A DNA stretch of 64,000 nt from Gordonia sp. SID5947 (GTDB lineage Bacteria > Actinomycetota > Actinomycetes > Mycobacteriales > Mycobacteriaceae). A program made the position numbers and the translations under genes. Below the pieces are notes generated by a model. The model searched no databases and was not told the DNA's origin. It saw only the letters and a list, made by a program, of their open reading frames with translations. How positions within the stretch are numbered: position 1 is the stretch's first letter; each line of letters opens with the position of its first letter. Below are positions 24,401 to 32,491 of the stretch, one piece after another. Location of the stretch: contig NZ_WWHU01000001.1 in NCBI RefSeq assembly GCF_009862785.1, positions 4,774,001 through 4,838,000 on the forward strand, given 5' to 3'.

Positions 24401-27376
24401 CCGGAGTTGACGGCCTCGGCCGATGTCGACGGTGCCCTCTTCGACACGCTGACGGTGCACGAGTCCTATCCGGTGGACACCGACTCGTTGTCGACCACCG
24501 ACGCAGCGCTGACCGGTGGCCTCGAGATCAAGGACTTCGAAGGTACCGACGCAACGCACTATCCGCTGAACATGTCCACGTCACCGGTTGCCGGGGAACG
24601 GATCTCGCTCACGCTCAAGTACCTTCCGGCGGCCTTCGACGAGCGTCAGATCCAGGTCTTCATCGATGCGCTCGTGCAGATCCTGCGGGCCGTCGCGACC
24701 CGGCCGGACATGCTCACCGCCGACATCCCCCTCATCGGTCCGGTCGACGGACGAGCGCTCGCGCACGTGTCCGGTGGCGCCGGCACCGAACCCCGGTTGC
24801 TGGTCGAGATGTTCGGCGACGCGGCCGCCCGATACCCGGATCGGATCGCGGTTGTCGACGGCCACGGTGCTTCGCTGACCTACGCACAGCTCGACAGTCG
24901 TTCCAATCGGCTTGCGCGGTGGTTGATCTCGCGTGGCATCGGTGTCGAGTCGCTGGTGGCGCTGGCGATCGGCCGCTCGGTGGAACTGCTCACCGCGATC
25001 TGGGCGGTGGCCAAGACCGGCGCGGGCTACGTGCCGATCGACCCGGGTTATCCGGCCGAGCGGGTGGCCACCATGGTCGAGGATTCCGGTGCGATCCTCG
25101 GTCTCACCACCGCCACCGGCGACCTGCCGGATCAGGGGTTCGCCTGGGTTCGTCTCGACAACGAGGCAGTGGGCGCCGAGATCGGCGGCTTCGGCGACGG
25201 CCCGCTGCGTAGCGACGAGACCCTGGGTCGGGTCCGGCCCGAGAACGTCGCCTACGTGATCTACACATCCGGCTCCACCGGACGCCCGAAGGGGGTCTCG
25301 GTGACCCATACGGGGTTGGCCAACTTCGCCGCACAGGAGTCGACGCGACTGGCGGTCGGCCACGCGCCGGTGGTCCTGGGCTTCGCCTCACCGAGTTTCG
25401 ACGCATCGGTGCTCGAATACCTGCTCGCGACCGTCACGGGTGGAACTCTCGCGTACCGGCCGGCGGATGCGGTGGGTGGTCCGGCGCTGCAGGACTTCAT
25501 GAACCAGCATCGCACCACCCACACATTCCTCACCCCGACCGTCCTGTCGACGCTCGACCCGGCCGGACTGCCTCACCTCGAAGGGCTGATGGCCGGCGGT
25601 GAGGCGGTCCCGCCGTCGATGGTGGAGGCGTGGGCACCGCACGTGCCGATCCACAATCTCTACGGTCCGACGGAGACGACGATCGGCATCACCCTGAGTT
25701 CCGCCATGGAAGCCGGGCGACCGGTTCGGCTGGGCCGCCCGCTCGCGGGTGTGGAACTCCTGGTCCTCGACGGTCGTCTGCACCCTGTACCCGTCGGGGT
25801 CCCGGGTGAGTTGTACGCCGTGGGTGGCGCATTGTCGCGCGGCTATCTCGACCGTCCCGGGCTGTCGGCGCAACGATTCGTGGCGAACCCGTACGGGGGC
25901 GCCGGCGAGCGGATGTACCGGACCGGCGACGTGGTGCGCTGGCGACGCGACGAGGCAGGCGAGCTCGTACTCGAGTACGCGGGTCGTTCCGATGACCAGG
26001 TGAAGTTGCGCGGGCTGCGTATCGAGCTGGGTGAGATCGAAGCGGTCCTCGCATCACATCCCGCGGTCGAATCGGCGGTGGTTCTCGGCGTGGGCGGATC
26101 GGTCGCGACGGCACTGGCCGGATACGTCGTGGCGGACTCCGCGGTCGACGTCCAGATGTTGCGTGAGTTCGTCGGCGCGCGGCTGCCCTCGCACATGGTG
26201 CCCGCGGGTATCGCCGTCCTCGACTCGCTGCCCCTGACGCCGGTCGGCAAGCTCGACAAGCGGGCGTTGCCCGAACCGGTGTTGGGTACCGATGCCGAGG
26301 AGTACGTGGAACCCGCGACCGATGAGGAGCGGATGGTGTCGCAGGTGTTCGCCGAGGTCCTCGGCGTCGACGGCGTCGGCGCGCTCCACAGCTTCTTCGA
26401 CCTTGGTGGCAACTCGTTGTCGGCGACCCGCGTGATCGCGCAGCTACGCGAACGCGGCGCCGACGTGGAGCTCGCCTGGCTGTTCAACGATCCGACCCCG
26501 CGGGGCCTCGCGGCCCGGATCGGCGGCGGGTCGGGCGCCGGTGGCGATGTGGTCATCGCGCTGAATGCCCAGGGCTCCCGGCCGCCGCTGTTCTGTATCC
26601 ATCCGGCCGGCGGTCTCGCTTGGTTCTACGGCGGCTTCGTCCCGTATCTGCAGGACCGTCCCGTCTACGGCGTCCAGGATCCGCACGCGGTCAGCGGGGA
26701 GCCGAGTGCCGAATCCATCGAGGAGATGGCCGACCGCTACCTCGCCGAGATCCGCCGGATCTCCCCCGAGGGCCCCTACCATCTGCTCGGCTGGTCCCTG
26801 GGCGGTTACGTCGCCTACGCGATGGCGACGGCGCTGCAAGCCGAGAGGCAGGAGGTCGCATTCCTCGGCGTCATGGACTCCTCGCCGGTACCGGAGTCGG
26901 CTGAGGAATCCGTGGGCGTCCAGCTCGGTGGAGATTTCGTCGGTGACTTCCTCGGCGGCTGGCGTGACCTGTTCGACCTGGGCGAGGACGTTCATGCGGA
27001 GTCCGCCGAGGACGTCGCGGAGATCATCCGGCAGCAGATATCGTCGATGGGCCTGTTGAGAGCCGATCAGGTGCAGTGGGTGATGGACAGTTTTGCCACC
27101 GGGGAGGCGCTCGTGGAACAGTTCCGACCAGCACCGTTCGACGGTTCGCTGCTGGTGTTCACGGCCACGAGGGACAAGGAGGACCCGAGCGCGGTCGCCC
27201 GCGGCTGGGAACCCCATGTGAACGGTTCGATCACCAACGTCGACGTCGACGCCGACCACCTCGGTCTGGCGAACGCTTCGGCGCTGGAGGTCATCGGACC
27301 CGAATTGAACCAATGGTTGACTATCGATGGCGGTCACACGCAGGTGACCGGTGAGAGTGGAAAGGACCGACCATGA
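9239..27376 (+). CDS. Giant NRPS with terminal thioesterase: C-A-PCP-C-A-PCP-C-A-PCP-C-A-PCP-E-C-A-PCP-TE
   Basis: Five-module terminal synthetase of up to 6045 residues. Order with approximate residues: C (HHILFDG 139; N-terminus lies in the upstream frame), A3 (core 617), PCP (1004), C (1185), A4 (1672), PCP (2058), C with HHIAFDG (2239), A5 (2730), PCP (3109), C (3291), A6 (3784), PCP GGDSI (4178), E ([10 protein letters not shown] 4365), C (HHILIDG 4864), A7 (5342), PCP (5724), thioesterase with GWSLGG (~5852). Hand-read codes: A3 DVPHFSLVE and A4 DVPHLSLVD (serine-like with Pro in place of Trp), A5 DALFAGMIV, A6 DFWSVGMVH (threonine-like, followed by E, so a D-configured residue), A7 DALFMGLIG. 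The ATG at 9239 has no ribosome-binding site and lies within the upstream ORF, so the gene is most likely continuous with the preceding one, giving a protein of about 8300 residues. It overlaps the mbtH start by 4 bp. Confidence 0.93.
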   Translation: MAADGTAGGALSPVRAHLGAGAAEDTVDVYVSQAVLRLGGEVDEQRLRSAVDGLVAHHRVLRSGFVQTEGGAVVAVIPDEVRVPWRTVDLGAVDDAERQARVREITDRERVEPFDLSAPPLLRVVFARDTDGVSVVITNHHILFDGWSGPLVLADLLALYASGSTYTGQIGTGGGDFEDHLKHVAAVDDAAGLAAWRAVLAPVEGPSLVAPGSVATRESLPRNHVVVVDAQLTAAVEALARAQGATVATVLQFAWAVLVARLTGNRVVTFGETVSGRPADLEGVEAMVGLFINTLPAVVDVDPSARISEVLGRLQAAKVSVLDHQHLGLPELMALTETPGSFDTLTVHESYPVDTESLSTGDAALTGGLDIREAVVSDSTHYPLNMITSPMGDRLSITVKYLPDAFADEQIRVFADALLEILRAAAAAPETLVADVPLLTAQERVLIADRSVGADVRVPPGSVADAVAAQVLRTPDATALVFGDRALTYAEFGARVSTLARELIEAGVSPGVAVGISIDRSVELVVGVHAVVAAGGHYVPIDPAIPTDRVQYMVATARVGVVLVAGDAVPPSVGALGDHVAVHAVDCSGPADLSVAPVSDAERPAPLRADDAAYTLFTSGSTGRPKGVTVSHRSVVNRLWWGLDRYPWSAGDRVVLKTPFTFDVSVPELFAPVMAGATIVVARPGGHADPTYIADLIAREGVTSVHFVPSMLSVFLDVVPAEKIRALGTLRWLFCSGEALPPPVVAHAHRLLGRVSIVNLFGPTEAAVEVAYADVTGAPDVVPIGVPVWNTSTLVLDARMRLVPPGVPGELYLGGVQVARGYESRAGLTAERFVADPFGAPGSRLYRTGDLVRWSDRGEIEYLGRTDFQVKLRGQRIELGEIESVIASAPGVVHAACTVVGTDGGAQHLVAYVAPSTVDETAVRAAVAEALPEYMRPSMWMLLDDIALNSAGKLDRRALPDPVFEAADHVAPATDAEASVAAIVANVLGVEQVSVTESFFTVGGNSLSAMRVAARVADEFGAAVSVRDIFDAPTVRDLAAAVSSRGAGLAPLVALSPRPVPIPLSFAQTRMWFINRYEPGTATYNIPVVLRLSGALDVAALRAAVVDTIGRHEVLRTTFPSVDGMPVQVIDSAAHVAERLDWAVVDAPSDVETAMTTGFDVTTEWPVRVRLLAVSDDEYLLAVIAHHIAADGESMLPLVTDLVTAYLARAQGLEPQFAPLAVQFADYAIWQHSVLGSPDAPDSVVGRQLSFWKDQLVDAPDVLQLPADRERPAVASHRGARVHFALPAEVGRQIGVVASAFGVTPFMVVHAGLAVLLARLSATDDITIATPIAGRGQASLDPLVGMFVNTLVLRTRVDTATTFAELLDDVRVTDLDAFAHADVPFETVVEALNPSRSEAFAPLAQVMLSFDPAAAAESTDQSVGGLSVQSIEPAWVPAQLDLSVTVNSAAAEEDWPCSIVYATDLFDHSSVERMADRFVSVLADLVASPAVAVGDVAVISAQERAVVDGWSVGPVVDVPDDLVPEIVAAQAVRTPDAAALVFGDRTVTYSEFAARIAVLARRLIAAGAAPGVAVGVSLDRSVEMVVAVHAVLAAGAQYVPIDPDTPNDRVEYMIDTAHVRIVLVGAGRAAVAEGVRTIEVDTSGVVDRSVPAVTDKDRPAPLRSDDAAYTLFTSGSTGRPKGVTVSHRALLNRMRWCLEVFDWNADERVMLKTPYTFDVSVPELFAPVMTGATMIVARAGGHLEPVYIADLIARQGVTSVHFVPSMLSVFLDVVPADTLSALDRVRWLLTSGEALPLAVATHAHEALPRTKIVNLYGPTEATVDVTAVDVTGAEHVTIGRPEWNTSTYVLDARLRPVPQGVPGELYLGGVQLARGYASRPALTAERFVADPFGAPGSRLYRTGDLVRWSDRGEIEYLGRTDFQVKLRGQRIELGEIESVIASAPGVVHAACAVVDAPTGGQHLVAYLAPASIEQSAVKAVVADALPEYMRPSVWMLLDDIELNSSGKLNRKALPAPVFEAGEYIAPATDAEATVATVFADVLGVDRVSVTESFFGLGGNSLSAMRVAARVADDLGVDVSVRDLFEAPSVRELIEAVAGRGQTVAPLVAGRRPDRLPLSLAQSRMWFINRFDPASSAYNIPMALRLTGALDLGELVGALGDVIERHEVLRTVYPTDGDGPIQHILTADRARALFDWRVADDQHEVAVSATEGFDVTVDLPIRGRVWRSGDNTHDVVLTVHHIAFDGSSTAVFVRDLLTAYMARVGGDVPGVPPLAVQYGDYALWQRKMLGDVDDPSSRLARQLGYWRDHLRALPSVTDLPMDRPRPAVMATTAGVVSMTVDDDLARRVEEFARSEGVTPFMATHVALAILVARLASTDDVVIGTPIAGRTDAALADLVGMFVNTLVLRTAVQPAQSVSDLVAQVRQVDLDAFAHADVQFEELIDELAPTRSTAFPPLAQIAFTHVDDDPGTAALETAGLVAEPLELADQVAKFELSVAVTGRTASSPMTVDFVYARSLFDESTVRGFVMSWLRVVESMVDDPDVAVGDIDLITPSDVAMLAPVSGGPPSPPRLLSAMFADVVDRHGDRVAVVDATGAELTYAALDARSNQLARWLVSQGVGVESLVALAIGRSVELLTAIWAVAKTGAGHLPIDPAYPADRIEHMLSDSGVRVGLTVERHRSEMGTVVGWTTLDSPEVRPVIDGMSPDALAPSELIGTPHVDAVAYVIYTSGSTGTPKGVALTARTLENFALTEVDRFAVTDRSRVLGFASPSFDASVLEWLMAVGAGAALVYRPEDALGGEPLAAFMRGQRVTHTFLTPTVLATLKPEDLPDLQVLAAGGEAVPPAMVERWGSHVRFHDMYGPTETTIVVAMSDAMRPGVPTTLGGPIPGVGLLVLDSRLRVVPVGVAGELYVAGGALARGYIGRPGLTSQRFVAHPFGTDGERLYRTGDVVRWRRDDSGGLALDYLGRSDDQVKLRGLRVELGEIEAALASHPSVESAVVIGVGGSVATALAGYVVLRDDVDTGALRTFVGSRLPSHMVPSSLTVLDALPLTPVGKLDKRALPEPVVDVDREFVAAANAAEQSVAQVFAEVLGVAQVSVTESFFELGGNSLSATRVAARVSEVSGAEVSVRDVFEAPSVRELARGLDGRGLGLAPVVAVTPRPGRVPLSFAQSRMWFINQFDPSASTYNVPVVLRLVGALDVAALRSALVDVVTRHEVLRTTFPAVDGSPIQEIAAADGIADRLDWSVVDSAASLEAAVTEGFDVTVQWPLRARLWHVDHDEWVFALVAHHIAADGESMAPLVGDVVTAYAARSAGAVPEFAPLDVQFADFAIWQHEVLGSAGDTESVVAQQLSYWSQQLAGLPDVLELPSDRPRPVVASQRGDQVPFRVPADVVERIGSVAREFGVTPFMVVHAGLSVLLARLSATGDIAVGTPVAGRGRRELDALVGMFVNTLVLRAQIDPTMSFAEVIDQVRVTDLDAFGHADVPFEALVDHLDPVRSEAFAPLTQILLTFHQASLPELAAGVGATAVAGLSISPLEAPETPAKVDLTFGIAADSPDEAWPAQIVYATDLFDRSTIETMADRFVRVLAECVESVDRPVGDVTLLSATEAAQIAAMPAPVLETVNTGLSLVDLFRSTVDEHGGRQAVTAGGVTLSYEALQTRSDAVAAALAMRGIGVGDLVGVATARTVDLVAAIVGVLKVGAAYLPLDTTNPADRLAFIVSDAAVDTVITDAATAGHELFTVLPAGVTTVHVADLAAEGAARPVPPPVMIPPSSRAYVIYTSGSTGVPKGVEVTHRDVVTLMDTAAGDFEFLPTDVWTMFHSYAFDFSVWELWGPFLSGARLVIVDRNLARDPDAFVELLAAEGVTILSQTPSAFYQLVDARRRNSVDLPLRYVVFGGEALSFDQVRRWFDDHPGDSPRLVNMYGITETTVHVSFRPLDRALVAAGDASLIGRPLYSLAIHILDDRLHPVPPGVVGEMYVTGGQLAQGYLGRPGLSSTRFVASPFADGARMYRTGDLARRVGDDIEYLGRGDAQVQLRGFRIEYGEIEAALLGVEGVAAAAASVVDLPGRGEQLIGYVVAESGVEPESQSVRDIVARAVPGYMVPALIVPVTHLPLTANGKLDRRALPMPEIEGGAEDHVAPESSVEETLAQVVAGVLGVDRVSVVESFFSLGGDSILAIQVSSGARAAGLVVSPRDVFEHKSVRAMARAVAAGGADMALLAEPSGGGREMVIPPVASWMLELSDSADDFADFSQSVVLVAPDGLDAATLREVLQTVVAAHPVMSGRLFLDEGRWIGTSGDGRGCVVGATTTDARTTSAEFGHELHAAHAVALGELNPAVGQLVSAMLVTGADGARVVLAIHHLAVDAVSWPILIEDVVTVWGQLQAGQEPAVRAEVTSARAWHAALEAQAADREDEVDHWLVRVDRAPTSFGAPLDRVRDRFDSVATQRVRIDPKVTEALLTTVPEAFGGHVNDALVAALARAVRSWQQSHAIADDSPVSVLMEGHGRYEEVVERGSDPRTADLSRTVGWFTAISPMSVDPADGIVHAVKAAKEERLGHPDRGIGFGLLRFGGDRRLAGCPLPSIGFNFFGAGTRGTREEIELPFMVDSDAPSLPASVSGAMTAMNVLTVNVGTRQVSMPHSPGVVDGDRELVADFLFVQGILSADDAADLARRWSDELAAVVATLAEADPGLSPSDVPGTGVTQADLDALAQRYPGADVWPLAPLQRGLHFESEIAGHHGAGSSVDVYVVQSILELGGEIDVARLRGAAEALFAHHRALRSGFVRTGSGAVVAVVPETVELPWQVVDVDEVAPDGPADDVIRRIADTQRSVPFDLEAPPLMRFALIRHGDTAHLVVTNHHILIDGWSGPLVLADLLALYAGGVTYTGQIGRGDRDFADHLRRLADVDRAAGLAAWREVLAPLEGPTLVAPGVEATPESLPQDRSTILDAELTAGIEAVGRAEGATVATVLQFAWAVLLSRLTGNQVVTFAETVSGRPADLEGVESMVGLFINTLPAVVDVDPAAPISEVLGRLQAAKVSVLDHQHLVLPELTASADVDGALFDTLTVHESYPVDTDSLSTTDAALTGGLEIKDFEGTDATHYPLNMSTSPVAGERISLTLKYLPAAFDERQIQVFIDALVQILRAVATRPDMLTADIPLIGPVDGRALAHVSGGAGTEPRLLVEMFGDAAARYPDRIAVVDGHGASLTYAQLDSRSNRLARWLISRGIGVESLVALAIGRSVELLTAIWAVAKTGAGYVPIDPGYPAERVATMVEDSGAILGLTTATGDLPDQGFAWVRLDNEAVGAEIGGFGDGPLRSDETLGRVRPENVAYVIYTSGSTGRPKGVSVTHTGLANFAAQESTRLAVGHAPVVLGFASPSFDASVLEYLLATVTGGTLAYRPADAVGGPALQDFMNQHRTTHTFLTPTVLSTLDPAGLPHLEGLMAGGEAVPPSMVEAWAPHVPIHNLYGPTETTIGITLSSAMEAGRPVRLGRPLAGVELLVLDGRLHPVPVGVPGELYAVGGALSRGYLDRPGLSAQRFVANPYGGAGERMYRTGDVVRWRRDEAGELVLEYAGRSDDQVKLRGLRIELGEIEAVLASHPAVESAVVLGVGGSVATALAGYVVADSAVDVQMLREFVGARLPSHMVPAGIAVLDSLPLTPVGKLDKRALPEPVLGTDAEEYVEPATDEERMVSQVFAEVLGVDGVGALHSFFDLGGNSLSATRVIAQLRERGADVELAWLFNDPTPRGLAARIGGGSGAGGDVVIALNAQGSRPPLFCIHPAGGLAWFYGGFVPYLQDRPVYGVQDPHAVSGEPSAESIEEMADRYLAEIRRISPEGPYHLLGWSLGGYVAYAMATALQAERQEVAFLGVMDSSPVPESAEESVGVQLGGDFVGDFLGGWRDLFDLGEDVHAESAEDVAEIIRQQISSMGLLRADQVQWVMDSFATGEALVEQFRPAPFDGSLLVFTATRDKEDPSAVARGWEPHVNGSITNVDVDADHLGLANASALEVIGPELNQWLTIDGGHTQVTGESGKDRP
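9291..9300 (+). other. Apparent one-base frameshift inside an NRPS condensation domain
   Basis: In the upstream frame the C domain reads [19 protein letters not shown] and then loses homology. The other frame resumes with [21 protein letters not shown]. The intact paralogous C domain at 23.4 kb reads across the same point without a break ([22 protein letters not shown]). The switch requires re-reading one base within or next to the GGGG run at 9293-9296, which is equivalent to a missing G. There is no Shine-Dalgarno sequence before the downstream ATG at 9239, and neither half codes a complete C domain. A sequencing or assembly error in the homopolymer is the simplest reading; a true mutation or a slippage site is possible. 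Confidence 0.8.
11719..11928 (+). repeat. 210-bp near-identical segment, copy 1 (A3 C-terminal part)
   Basis: This segment of the third adenylation domain (A7 to A8 region, RTGDLVRW through QRIELGEIE and beyond) matches 14881-15090 at 209 of 210 positions by direct reading. The single difference is A at 11758 versus G at 14920. Sequence on either side diverges clearly, which points to a recent conversion or recombination tract rather than slow divergence of a duplicated module. Confidence 0.9.
14881..15090 (+). repeat. 210-bp near-identical segment, copy 2 (A4 C-terminal part)
   Basis: Partner of the segment at 11719-11928, in the same domain position of the fourth adenylation domain. The two copies lie 3162 bp apart, one full C-A-PCP module. 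Recombination between them would delete or duplicate exactly one in-frame module. Confidence 0.9.
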
Positions 27377-27615
27377 CCAACCCCTTCGATGACGAGGACG
27401 GCCGCTTCTTCGTGCTGGTGAACGACGAGAACCAGCATTCGCTGTGGCCGACGTTCGCCGACATCCCGGCCGGCTGGACCAAGGTCTTCGGTGAGGACAG
27501 TCGCGCCGCGTGCCTCGAATACGTCGAGCAGAACTGGACGGATCTGCGTCCGAAGAGCCTGATCGACGCCATGGAGGCGGATAAGGCGGCTCAGAACGGG
27601 TCGACTTCCGAGTGA
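27373..27615 (+). CDS. mbtH: MbtH-like NRPS chaperone
   Basis: Small (80 aa) MbtH-family protein. These proteins bind adenylation domains and are needed for folding or activity of many NRPS A domains. The family pattern is clear: N-terminal [24 protein letters not shown], then GW, then [14 protein letters not shown]. The ATG overlaps the stop of the giant NRPS (ATGA), so it is translated with its client synthetase. A second paralogue belongs to the minus-strand NRPS operon at 41.3-41.5 kb; the two share the core but differ in the middle and C-terminal tail. Confidence 0.97.
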   Translation: MTNPFDDEDGRFFVLVNDENQHSLWPTFADIPAGWTKVFGEDSRAACLEYVEQNWTDLRPKSLIDAMEADKAAQNGSTSE

Positions 27616-27864
27616 CATCGCGGCGAAATGTCGCACCGATAACGCTTGCACATCAAGCTCATTGGACCCTCCAATAACATTGGTCACGGACGTAACATCT
27701 GAACATGGCAGTTAACACAGAGTTTCTGTGGATTCGCCGATAGATACGCGTCACCGGTTCCCAAAGGGCTTTTAGCAAGGCAAGCTATATACAAGGACCC
27801 GGTGCCAGTCCGAACTGGGAGGCAGAGTGGCCAGGGTCGACATCACGAGGTCGGGGGAGTGGCT
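27616..27864 (+). promoter_or_regulatory. AT-richer intergenic region with several short palindromes
   Basis: This 249-bp gap between mbtH and the small gene is clearly less GC-rich than its surroundings. It contains ATTGGA-CCC-TCCAAT (27661-27675) overlapping CCAAT-AAC-ATTGG (27671-27683), a 6-bp-stem hairpin CACAGA-GTT-TCTGTG (27716-27730), a TATATA element (27786-27791) and CCAGT-CCGA-ACTGG (27805-27818). The ATTGG/CCAAT array looks like an operator and the rest like a promoter-leader region for the downstream small gene. No convincing -35/-10 pair with standard spacing and no strong intrinsic terminator was found. Confidence 0.4.
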
Positions 27865-28179
27865 GTGAAGATGAATGACGTGCTAGAGGACATTCAGCGG
27901 CGAGCGCAGGTGACGCCCCGCCTCGCTGCGGTGCGCTTCGGCGACGACGTCGTCACCTACGGCGCTCTCGACGAGAGCATCTCGTCATACGAGACCGTGA
28001 TGGACCGCCACGGTCTTTCCCGTGACGCCGCGTTTCATGCCGGGCTGCTGCATTGCATGCCGTCCCTGACCCGCATCGACGGCACCACCGAGCGCAATCG
28101 AGTGGTCGGCGAGGTCGTCGCGTGGCTGGCCCGTGACATCGAGGGCGGCGCCGAGGGCGGTTTGCGCGCAGTCGGCTAG
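27865..28179 (+). CDS. Small stand-alone adenylation-domain-derived protein (unknown function)
   Basis: Protein of about 104 aa, not a recognised named family. Its first ~45 residues (RRAQVTPRLAAV...VVTYGALDESI) resemble the first strands of an NRPS adenylation domain (typically ...PDAVAV..G..LTYxELDxRS) but none of the catalytic A-domain motifs follow. The next stretch, GLSRDAAFHAGLLHCMP, aligns without gaps to [17 protein letters not shown] at the N-terminus of the second NRPS and [17 protein letters not shown] at the C-terminus of the first. It is thus a free copy of the terminal mini-domain of these synthetases. The GTG at 27865 is chosen for its GGGGAG at 5-bp spacing; GTG 27859 and ATG 27871 are alternatives. 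It might act as a docking competitor, bridge or regulator of the NRPS complex (inference). Confidence 0.7.
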   Translation: MKMNDVLEDIQRRAQVTPRLAAVRFGDDVVTYGALDESISSYETVMDRHGLSRDAAFHAGLLHCMPSLTRIDGTTERNRVVGEVVAWLARDIEGGAEGGLRAVG

Positions 28180-28224
28180 GCCGACTCCCGATGGCCGCGG
28201 CGCCGCGTTCAGGCGGCGTCGGTC

Positions 28225-28776
28225 TCAGATCACGGCGAGAACGGCCAGGATCACCAGCAGGATCGGTGTGCCGACGATGACGCTCGCCGTGCCCGCGACG
28301 ATGGCCGTCACCGCCCGTCCGGTTCCCTGACGTCGCTCCGGTCCCGAACCGATCTGGACAACCGCCGCGATCCCCAGGACGACACCGACGAACCCGAGGA
28401 TCGCCCCGATCCCGAGCAGCGCCAGCGGCAGGGAGACCGAGGAGGCCACCACAGCGGCCGTCGCCGTACCCGGCGCCGGCCGTTTGCGCTGTCGGTGGCC
28501 GGGCGGGAGAGCGAACCGCGTCCCGGTCGCATGCGCGGGCAGATGTTGATGTGCCGCCGCCGCGGACCACGCGGGATCCGACCACGTCGGGTCGACCGTG
28601 TGCGCCGGCAGATCCCAGAGCTCGCCGACTCGGGGCAGAGGTCCGTCGACGCGCGTCGCCGCTGACGACTGCGGTTCGAAGGCGGTCTGTTCGTGATCCT
28701 CGGATGGCGGCCACCGCAGGTGGCGATCGGTGATCGGGGCGTCGATCGGCTGGGTGGGGTGTTCGGTCACCCGCAT
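28225..28776 (-). CDS. DUF4190-type small membrane protein
   Basis: 183-aa protein with a Pro/Ala-rich cytoplasmic N-terminal half (~105 residues) and two hydrophobic segments in the C-terminal part, ALLGIGAILGFVGVVLGIAAV and a second one at the C-terminus, separated by a short polar loop containing GTGRAVTAIVAGT. This G-rich two-helix arrangement with a basic/polar loop is the hallmark of DUF4190. AGGAGG stands 6 bp before the ATG. It converges with the small mini-domain gene and is unlinked to the NRPS operon by strand. Function unknown. Confidence 0.8.
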   Translation of the reverse strand: MRVTEHPTQPIDAPITDRHLRWPPSEDHEQTAFEPQSSAATRVDGPLPRVGELWDLPAHTVDPTWSDPAWSAAAAHQHLPAHATGTRFALPPGHRQRKRPAPGTATAAVVASSVSLPLALLGIGAILGFVGVVLGIAAVVQIGSGPERRQGTGRAVTAIVAGTASVIVGTPILLVILAVLAVI

Positions 28777-28875
28777 GGCGAACCTCCTGGCGGCCGGTGG
28801 GGGTGGGTCGCCGGTCCATTCTTCCTGATTCGCTCACGATCTGCCGGTGAGTGCGCAGCACACCCCCACAACGAA

Positions 28876-28906
28876 CTCGCCGCATCCCTGTCAGGGATGC
28901 GGCGAG
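28876..28906 (-). terminator. Hairpin downstream of the lipoprotein gene
   Basis: Perfect 15-bp inverted repeat (28876-28890 and 28892-28906) with one unpaired central base, located 23 bp past the lipoprotein stop in its direction of transcription. There is only a weak T-rich tract after it, as is common in actinomycetes. Confidence 0.7.
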
Positions 28907-28929
28907 AGTCGGCGAGCGGGGCGCGGGGT

Positions 28930-29442
28930 TCAGCCCCCGTGCTGGCCGCCCATGGACGAGAGCTGGGTCACTGCGCTTCCGGCGAGCTTCCAGTCACCGT
29001 CGACCTTCACGTACGCGAGGGTGAGATCGACCGGCTGGGGTGCATGCGGGCTCTTGAGCGAGACGGTCGCGACCGCCTTGTCGTCACCGTCGGCCTTCAC
29101 CTCTTTCACCGTGTACACCTCGGGGGTGTAGCCCGCCATGTTCGACGCCTTCGCATAACCCTGGATGGCGGCCTTGGTGACCGGGTTCGTGGTGTCGACG
29201 ACAGCGTCGAGTTCCTCGGACGAGGTGGCCGGGTCGACCGACTTGCGCAAGATCACCTGAGCGTCGTCGGTGCTCAGCCCGACGACGGCCTGCTTGGCAT
29301 TGCTTGCCGCCGACGCGACCGCTGCGGACGCGCCGCTGGCGGCACTGCTGACAGTGTCGTTCGCCTCGTCGGAGCAGCCGGCGACGACCAGCATCGTCGC
29401 TCCGGCGAGCAGCGCGGCGGCCACGGACTTCCGTACCTTCAT
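28930..29442 (-). CDS. Secreted lipoprotein, Mtb12-like
   Basis: 170-aa predicted lipoprotein. It has a basic start (MKVRKS), a hydrophobic stretch and a lipobox VVAGC at about residues 19-23, then a Ser/Ala-rich linker (~25-50). The mature part (VILRKSVDPATSSEELDAVVD ... VTLSYVKVDGDWKLA-type ending, here LAYVKVDGDWKLAGSAVTQL) has the layout of the low-molecular-weight antigen Mtb12 family, a small alpha/beta extracytoplasmic domain of unknown role. The start at 29442 is supported by AGGAGGAG 5 bp upstream; longer open frames upstream are antisense to the monooxygenase gene. Divergent from that gene, with a palindrome between them. Confidence 0.85.
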   Translation of the reverse strand: MKVRKSVAAALLAGATMLVVAGCSDEANDTVSSAASGASAAVASAASNAKQAVVGLSTDDAQVILRKSVDPATSSEELDAVVDTTNPVTKAAIQGYAKASNMAGYTPEVYTVKEVKADGDDKAVATVSLKSPHAPQPVDLTLAYVKVDGDWKLAGSAVTQLSSMGGQHGG

Positions 29443-29505
29443 TTCGTCTCCTCCTCTTGGGTGAGCCAACACTAACCTACGCATATGAGGCGCCATCGCC
29501 GGAAT

Positions 29506-29527
29506 TAATCGGACCGTGGTCCGGTTA
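29506..29527. promoter_or_regulatory. Palindromic operator between lipoprotein and monooxygenase genes
   Basis: 22-bp near-perfect palindrome, TAATCGGACC-GT-GGTCCGGTTA, with one mismatched pair. It overlaps a plausible actinobacterial -10 hexamer TAGACT at 29526-29531 in front of the monooxygenase gene, where a dimeric TetR- or MarR-type repressor could act. No matching regulator gene is adjacent. Confidence 0.5.
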
Positions 29528-29571
29528 GACTGGATGACATTCGCATCCGCATCACACACAGGAGGCGTGAC

Positions 29572-30687
29572 ATGCAGTTCGGACTCTTCAGCGTCAGTGA
29601 CATCACGGTCGATCCCACCACGGGAAGGATGCCGACCGAGCACGAGCGGATCACGGCGATCGTGGAGATCGCCAAGAAGGCCGAAGACATCGGTCTCGAC
29701 GTGTTCGCGCTCGGTGAGCACCACAACCCCCCGTTCTTCTCGTCGTCCCCGACCACCACCCTCGCCTACATCGCCGCCCAGACCAGCACGCTTCAGCTGT
29801 CCACCGCCACCACGCTGATCACCACCAACGACCCGGTGAAGATCGCCGAGGATTTCGCGATGCTGCAGCATCTCGCGGACGGACGCGTCGACCTCATGCT
29901 CGGCCGGGGCAACACCGGCCCGGTCTACCCCTGGTTCGGTCAGGACATCCGCCAGGGCATCCCGTTGGCCATCGAGAATTACCATCTGCTGCACCGACTC
30001 TGGACCGAGGAGGTGGTCGACTGGGAGGGCAAGTTCCGTACCCCGCTGACCTCGTTCACGTCCACGCCGCGGCCGTTGGACGATGTCGCGCCGTTCGTGT
30101 GGCACGGCTCGATCCGCAGCCCGGAGATCGCGGAGCAGGCCGCGTATTACGGCGACGGGTTCTTCGCCAACAACATCTTCTGGCCCAAGGAGCACTTTCA
30201 GCAGTTGATCGGTTTCTACCGCGAGCGTTTCGAGCACTACGGTCACGGCGCGGCGAACCAGGCAATCGTCGGGCTCGGCGGGCAGTTCTTCATCCGCAAG
30301 AACTCACAGGACGCGGTGCGCGAGTTCCGCCCGTACTTCGACAACGCGCCGGTCTACGGACACGGTCCGTCTCTGGAGGAGTTCACCTCCGAGACGCCGT
30401 TGACCGTCGGCAGCCCACAGGAATTCGTCGACAAGACGCTGTCGTTCCGCGAGACCTTCGGGGACTACCAGCGCCAGCTGTTCCTGGTGGATCATGCCGG
30501 TCTGCCGCGCAAGACGGTGCTCGAGCAACTCGACCTGCTCGGTGAGGTCCTGCCCGATCTGCGGGCCGGCTTCGCGCAGGGCCGTCCGGCGCAGGTACCC
30601 GAGGCGCCGACCCACGCGTCACTGGTGGCTGCCCGGGACGCCGCCGATGCGGGCCGCACAGGTCGGCCCGAGGAGGTTCGCTCGTGA
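29572..30687 (+). CDS. Luciferase-like FMN-dependent monooxygenase (CE1758-type)
   Basis: 371-aa class of flavin-dependent oxidoreductase with a bacterial-luciferase TIM-barrel fold. Visible family features are MQFGLFSVSDIT at the start, GLDVFALGEHHNP (residues ~43-56), the TATTLITTNDPVKIAEDFAMLQHLADGRVDLMLGRG region (~80-112), and the YYGDGFFANNIF segment. The enzyme is expected to use reduced FMN and O2 to oxidise a small organic substrate, here unknown. The next gene encodes an FMN reductase and overlaps by 4 bp, so the pair forms a two-component monooxygenase. A strong AGGAGG lies upstream of the ATG, and a palindrome overlaps the likely promoter. Confidence 0.92.
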   Translation: MQFGLFSVSDITVDPTTGRMPTEHERITAIVEIAKKAEDIGLDVFALGEHHNPPFFSSSPTTTLAYIAAQTSTLQLSTATTLITTNDPVKIAEDFAMLQHLADGRVDLMLGRGNTGPVYPWFGQDIRQGIPLAIENYHLLHRLWTEEVVDWEGKFRTPLTSFTSTPRPLDDVAPFVWHGSIRSPEIAEQAAYYGDGFFANNIFWPKEHFQQLIGFYRERFEHYGHGAANQAIVGLGGQFFIRKNSQDAVREFRPYFDNAPVYGHGPSLEEFTSETPLTVGSPQEFVDKTLSFRETFGDYQRQLFLVDHAGLPRKTVLEQLDLLGEVLPDLRAGFAQGRPAQVPEAPTHASLVAARDAADAGRTGRPEEVRS

Positions 30688-31361
30688 GCATCCGTGTGGT
30701 GGCGGTCAACGCCGGACTCGGTGACCCGTCGTCGACCCGCCTGCTCGTCGATCGGCTCGTGGACGCCGTGATCGAGGATGCGGCGCGCGACGAGCTGGCC
30801 GTCGACGTCGAGGTCATCGATCTCCGTGATCACGCCGTCGACATCGCCCGGTCGCTTACGACCGGATTCGCGGTCGGCGATGTGCGCGGCGCAGTGGATG
30901 CGGTGCACCGGGCCGACGGATTGATCGTCGCCACACCGGTTTTCAACGCGTCCTACAGCGGATTGTTCAAGTCGTTCTTCGACCTCGTCGAGGTCGACCG
31001 GATGCATGGTGTGCCGGTGGTGGTCGCGGCCACCGGCGGCAGCCCACGGCACTCGATGGTGCTCGATCATGCTCTGCGCCCGCTGTTCGCCTATCTCCGC
31101 GCGATGGTCGTGCCGACCGGGGTGTACGCGGCGGCGCAGGACTGGGCGGGCACGTCGGATGACACCGCATTGCTCTCCGACCGAATCCGTCGTGCGGCAA
31201 CCGAACTCGTCGTCGCGGTGCGTCCGGGCCACCCACTCTCGGCGGCCGGAGCACCGGTGCACGGAGCTCGTGCGGACGTGCACGATGGTCGCGGGGGTCA
31301 GTCGGCGAAAGAGGCGGCCGGCATCGCCAATTTCGCAAAGCTGTTGGGCGAGCAGGCCTGA
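30684..31361 (+). CDS. NAD(P)H-dependent FMN reductase (CE1759-type)
   Basis: 225-aa flavodoxin-like reductase. The N-terminus VVAVNAGLGDPSSTRLLVDRL is the phosphate-binding loop region of the NADPH-dependent FMN reductase family. IVATPVFNASYSGLFKSFFDLV (~residues 82-103) is the second conserved flavin-binding stretch. It presumably supplies reduced FMN to the monooxygenase encoded immediately upstream: its GTG start overlaps that stop (GTGA), with AGGAGG at 30671-30676. The C-terminal ~30 residues are Gly/Ala-rich and less conserved. Confidence 0.92.
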   Translation: MSIRVVAVNAGLGDPSSTRLLVDRLVDAVIEDAARDELAVDVEVIDLRDHAVDIARSLTTGFAVGDVRGAVDAVHRADGLIVATPVFNASYSGLFKSFFDLVEVDRMHGVPVVVAATGGSPRHSMVLDHALRPLFAYLRAMVVPTGVYAAAQDWAGTSDDTALLSDRIRRAATELVVAVRPGHPLSAAGAPVHGARADVHDGRGGQSAKEAAGIANFAKLLGEQA

Positions 31362-31374
31362 TCGGCGACGGGCG

Positions 31375-32376
31375 TCAGGCTCGTCCGGGCGTGTTGTGCC
31401 GTGGACGCAGGTGCGTGGTGGGCAGGGCAGGCGCCGGCAGGTGCTGCACGTCGCCCTGGTAGCCCTCGACCTGCCCGAATCGCTCGCTGTGATCGGTCCA
31501 CTCCTGCCGGTAGCGGACGATGTCGTCGTGGCTGCGCCCCAGGAAGTTCCACCACATGATGATCTCTTCGTCGAGTGGGGTGCCGCCGATGATCACCAGC
31601 CGCGCCTCCTCGTCGGCATCGTTGCGCAACCGCAGGTGGGTGGCCCCGACGCCCACGTAACCCATTTCAGTGCGCTCGAGGGGGGCGGTGGGGGAGTCGA
31701 CGAGCCGGATGCGGCCCGCGTCGACGAGGATGCCGTGTTCGAACGACGAGGTGACCGGTAGTTCGATCTCGGCGCCGGGGACCATGGTGATCTCTGCCCC
31801 CACCAGCGGCGTGAACGTGTGGACGGGCGACCGTTCGCCGAGCAGTTCCCCGAGGAACACCCGCAGGGCGATACCCTCGCGCTCGACCACGGCCGGGACG
31901 TGGTGTGCGAAATCGCGTGGAGTGTCCGCCGCGGATTCCGGCAGGGCGATCCACAGTTGCACGCCGTGCAGCATCGTCGTGTCGGGTGTCGAGACCTCGG
32001 TGTGCGCGATTCCGTGACCCGCGGTCATCAGATTCAGCTCGCCCGGTCGGACCATCGCGTGATTGCCCAGCGTGTCCCGGTGTTCGATCTCGCCCGAGAA
32101 CAGCCAGCTCACCGTTTGCAACCCGGTGTGGGGATGCGGCGGAACGTCCATGCCACCGGTCGCGGAGACGTCGTCGGGGCCGTAGTGGTCGGCGAAACAC
32201 CATGCGCCGATCAGCGACCGCCTGCGTTGCGGCAGCGTGCGATGGACCGTCATCGCCCGCGGGCCGCCAAGGGGGACGTCGCGGGCGGTCAGCACGTCCA
32301 TGGTCGGCCGCTGCGAGGAACCCGACGCGCCCGATCTGCAGTCGAGCTCGGGCGGTTGGATCTCGAGATTGCTCAT
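31375..32376 (-). CDS. Pirin family protein
   Basis: 333-aa bicupin of the pirin family. The N-terminal cupin carries the metal-binding pattern PPHPHTGLQT, then EIEHRD and GHGIAHTEVS (roughly residues 80-130), which fits an iron-binding pirin. The C-terminal cupin ends with GGTPLDEEIIMWWNFLGRSHDDI, also family-typical. Pirins have been reported as quercetinases and redox-sensing coregulators; the role here is unknown. It converges with the FMN reductase gene (13-bp gap) and diverges from the glycosyltransferase gene. A TAGACT hexamer on the minus strand (32409-32414) could be its -10 box. Confidence 0.93.
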   Translation of the reverse strand: MSNLEIQPPELDCRSGASGSSQRPTMDVLTARDVPLGGPRAMTVHRTLPQRRRSLIGAWCFADHYGPDDVSATGGMDVPPHPHTGLQTVSWLFSGEIEHRDTLGNHAMVRPGELNLMTAGHGIAHTEVSTPDTTMLHGVQLWIALPESAADTPRDFAHHVPAVVEREGIALRVFLGELLGERSPVHTFTPLVGAEITMVPGAEIELPVTSSFEHGILVDAGRIRLVDSPTAPLERTEMGYVGVGATHLRLRNDADEEARLVIIGGTPLDEEIIMWWNFLGRSHDDIVRYRQEWTDHSERFGQVEGYQGDVQHLPAPALPTTHLRPRHNTPGRA

Positions 32377-32491
32377 GGGCCATCCTCCGACGTGGGGCTG
32401 TCGGTCTCAGTCTAGAGAAGCGCGGCGCCGGCCCTGCCGACATCGGCTGTGGTTACCATGCGACGAGCACAGACAGCGATGGAGGAGCGAG

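Noticed and set aside
9300..27376. Tandem-repeat or integron-like structure
   Set aside because: The periodicity comes from repeated C-A-PCP modules; apart from the 210-bp A3/A4 tract the repeats are diverged coding homologues.
27785..27830. Cobalamin-type riboswitch before the small gene
   Set aside because: A GGTGCCAGTCCG stretch recalls part of such elements, but the B12 box and the other conserved helices are absent.
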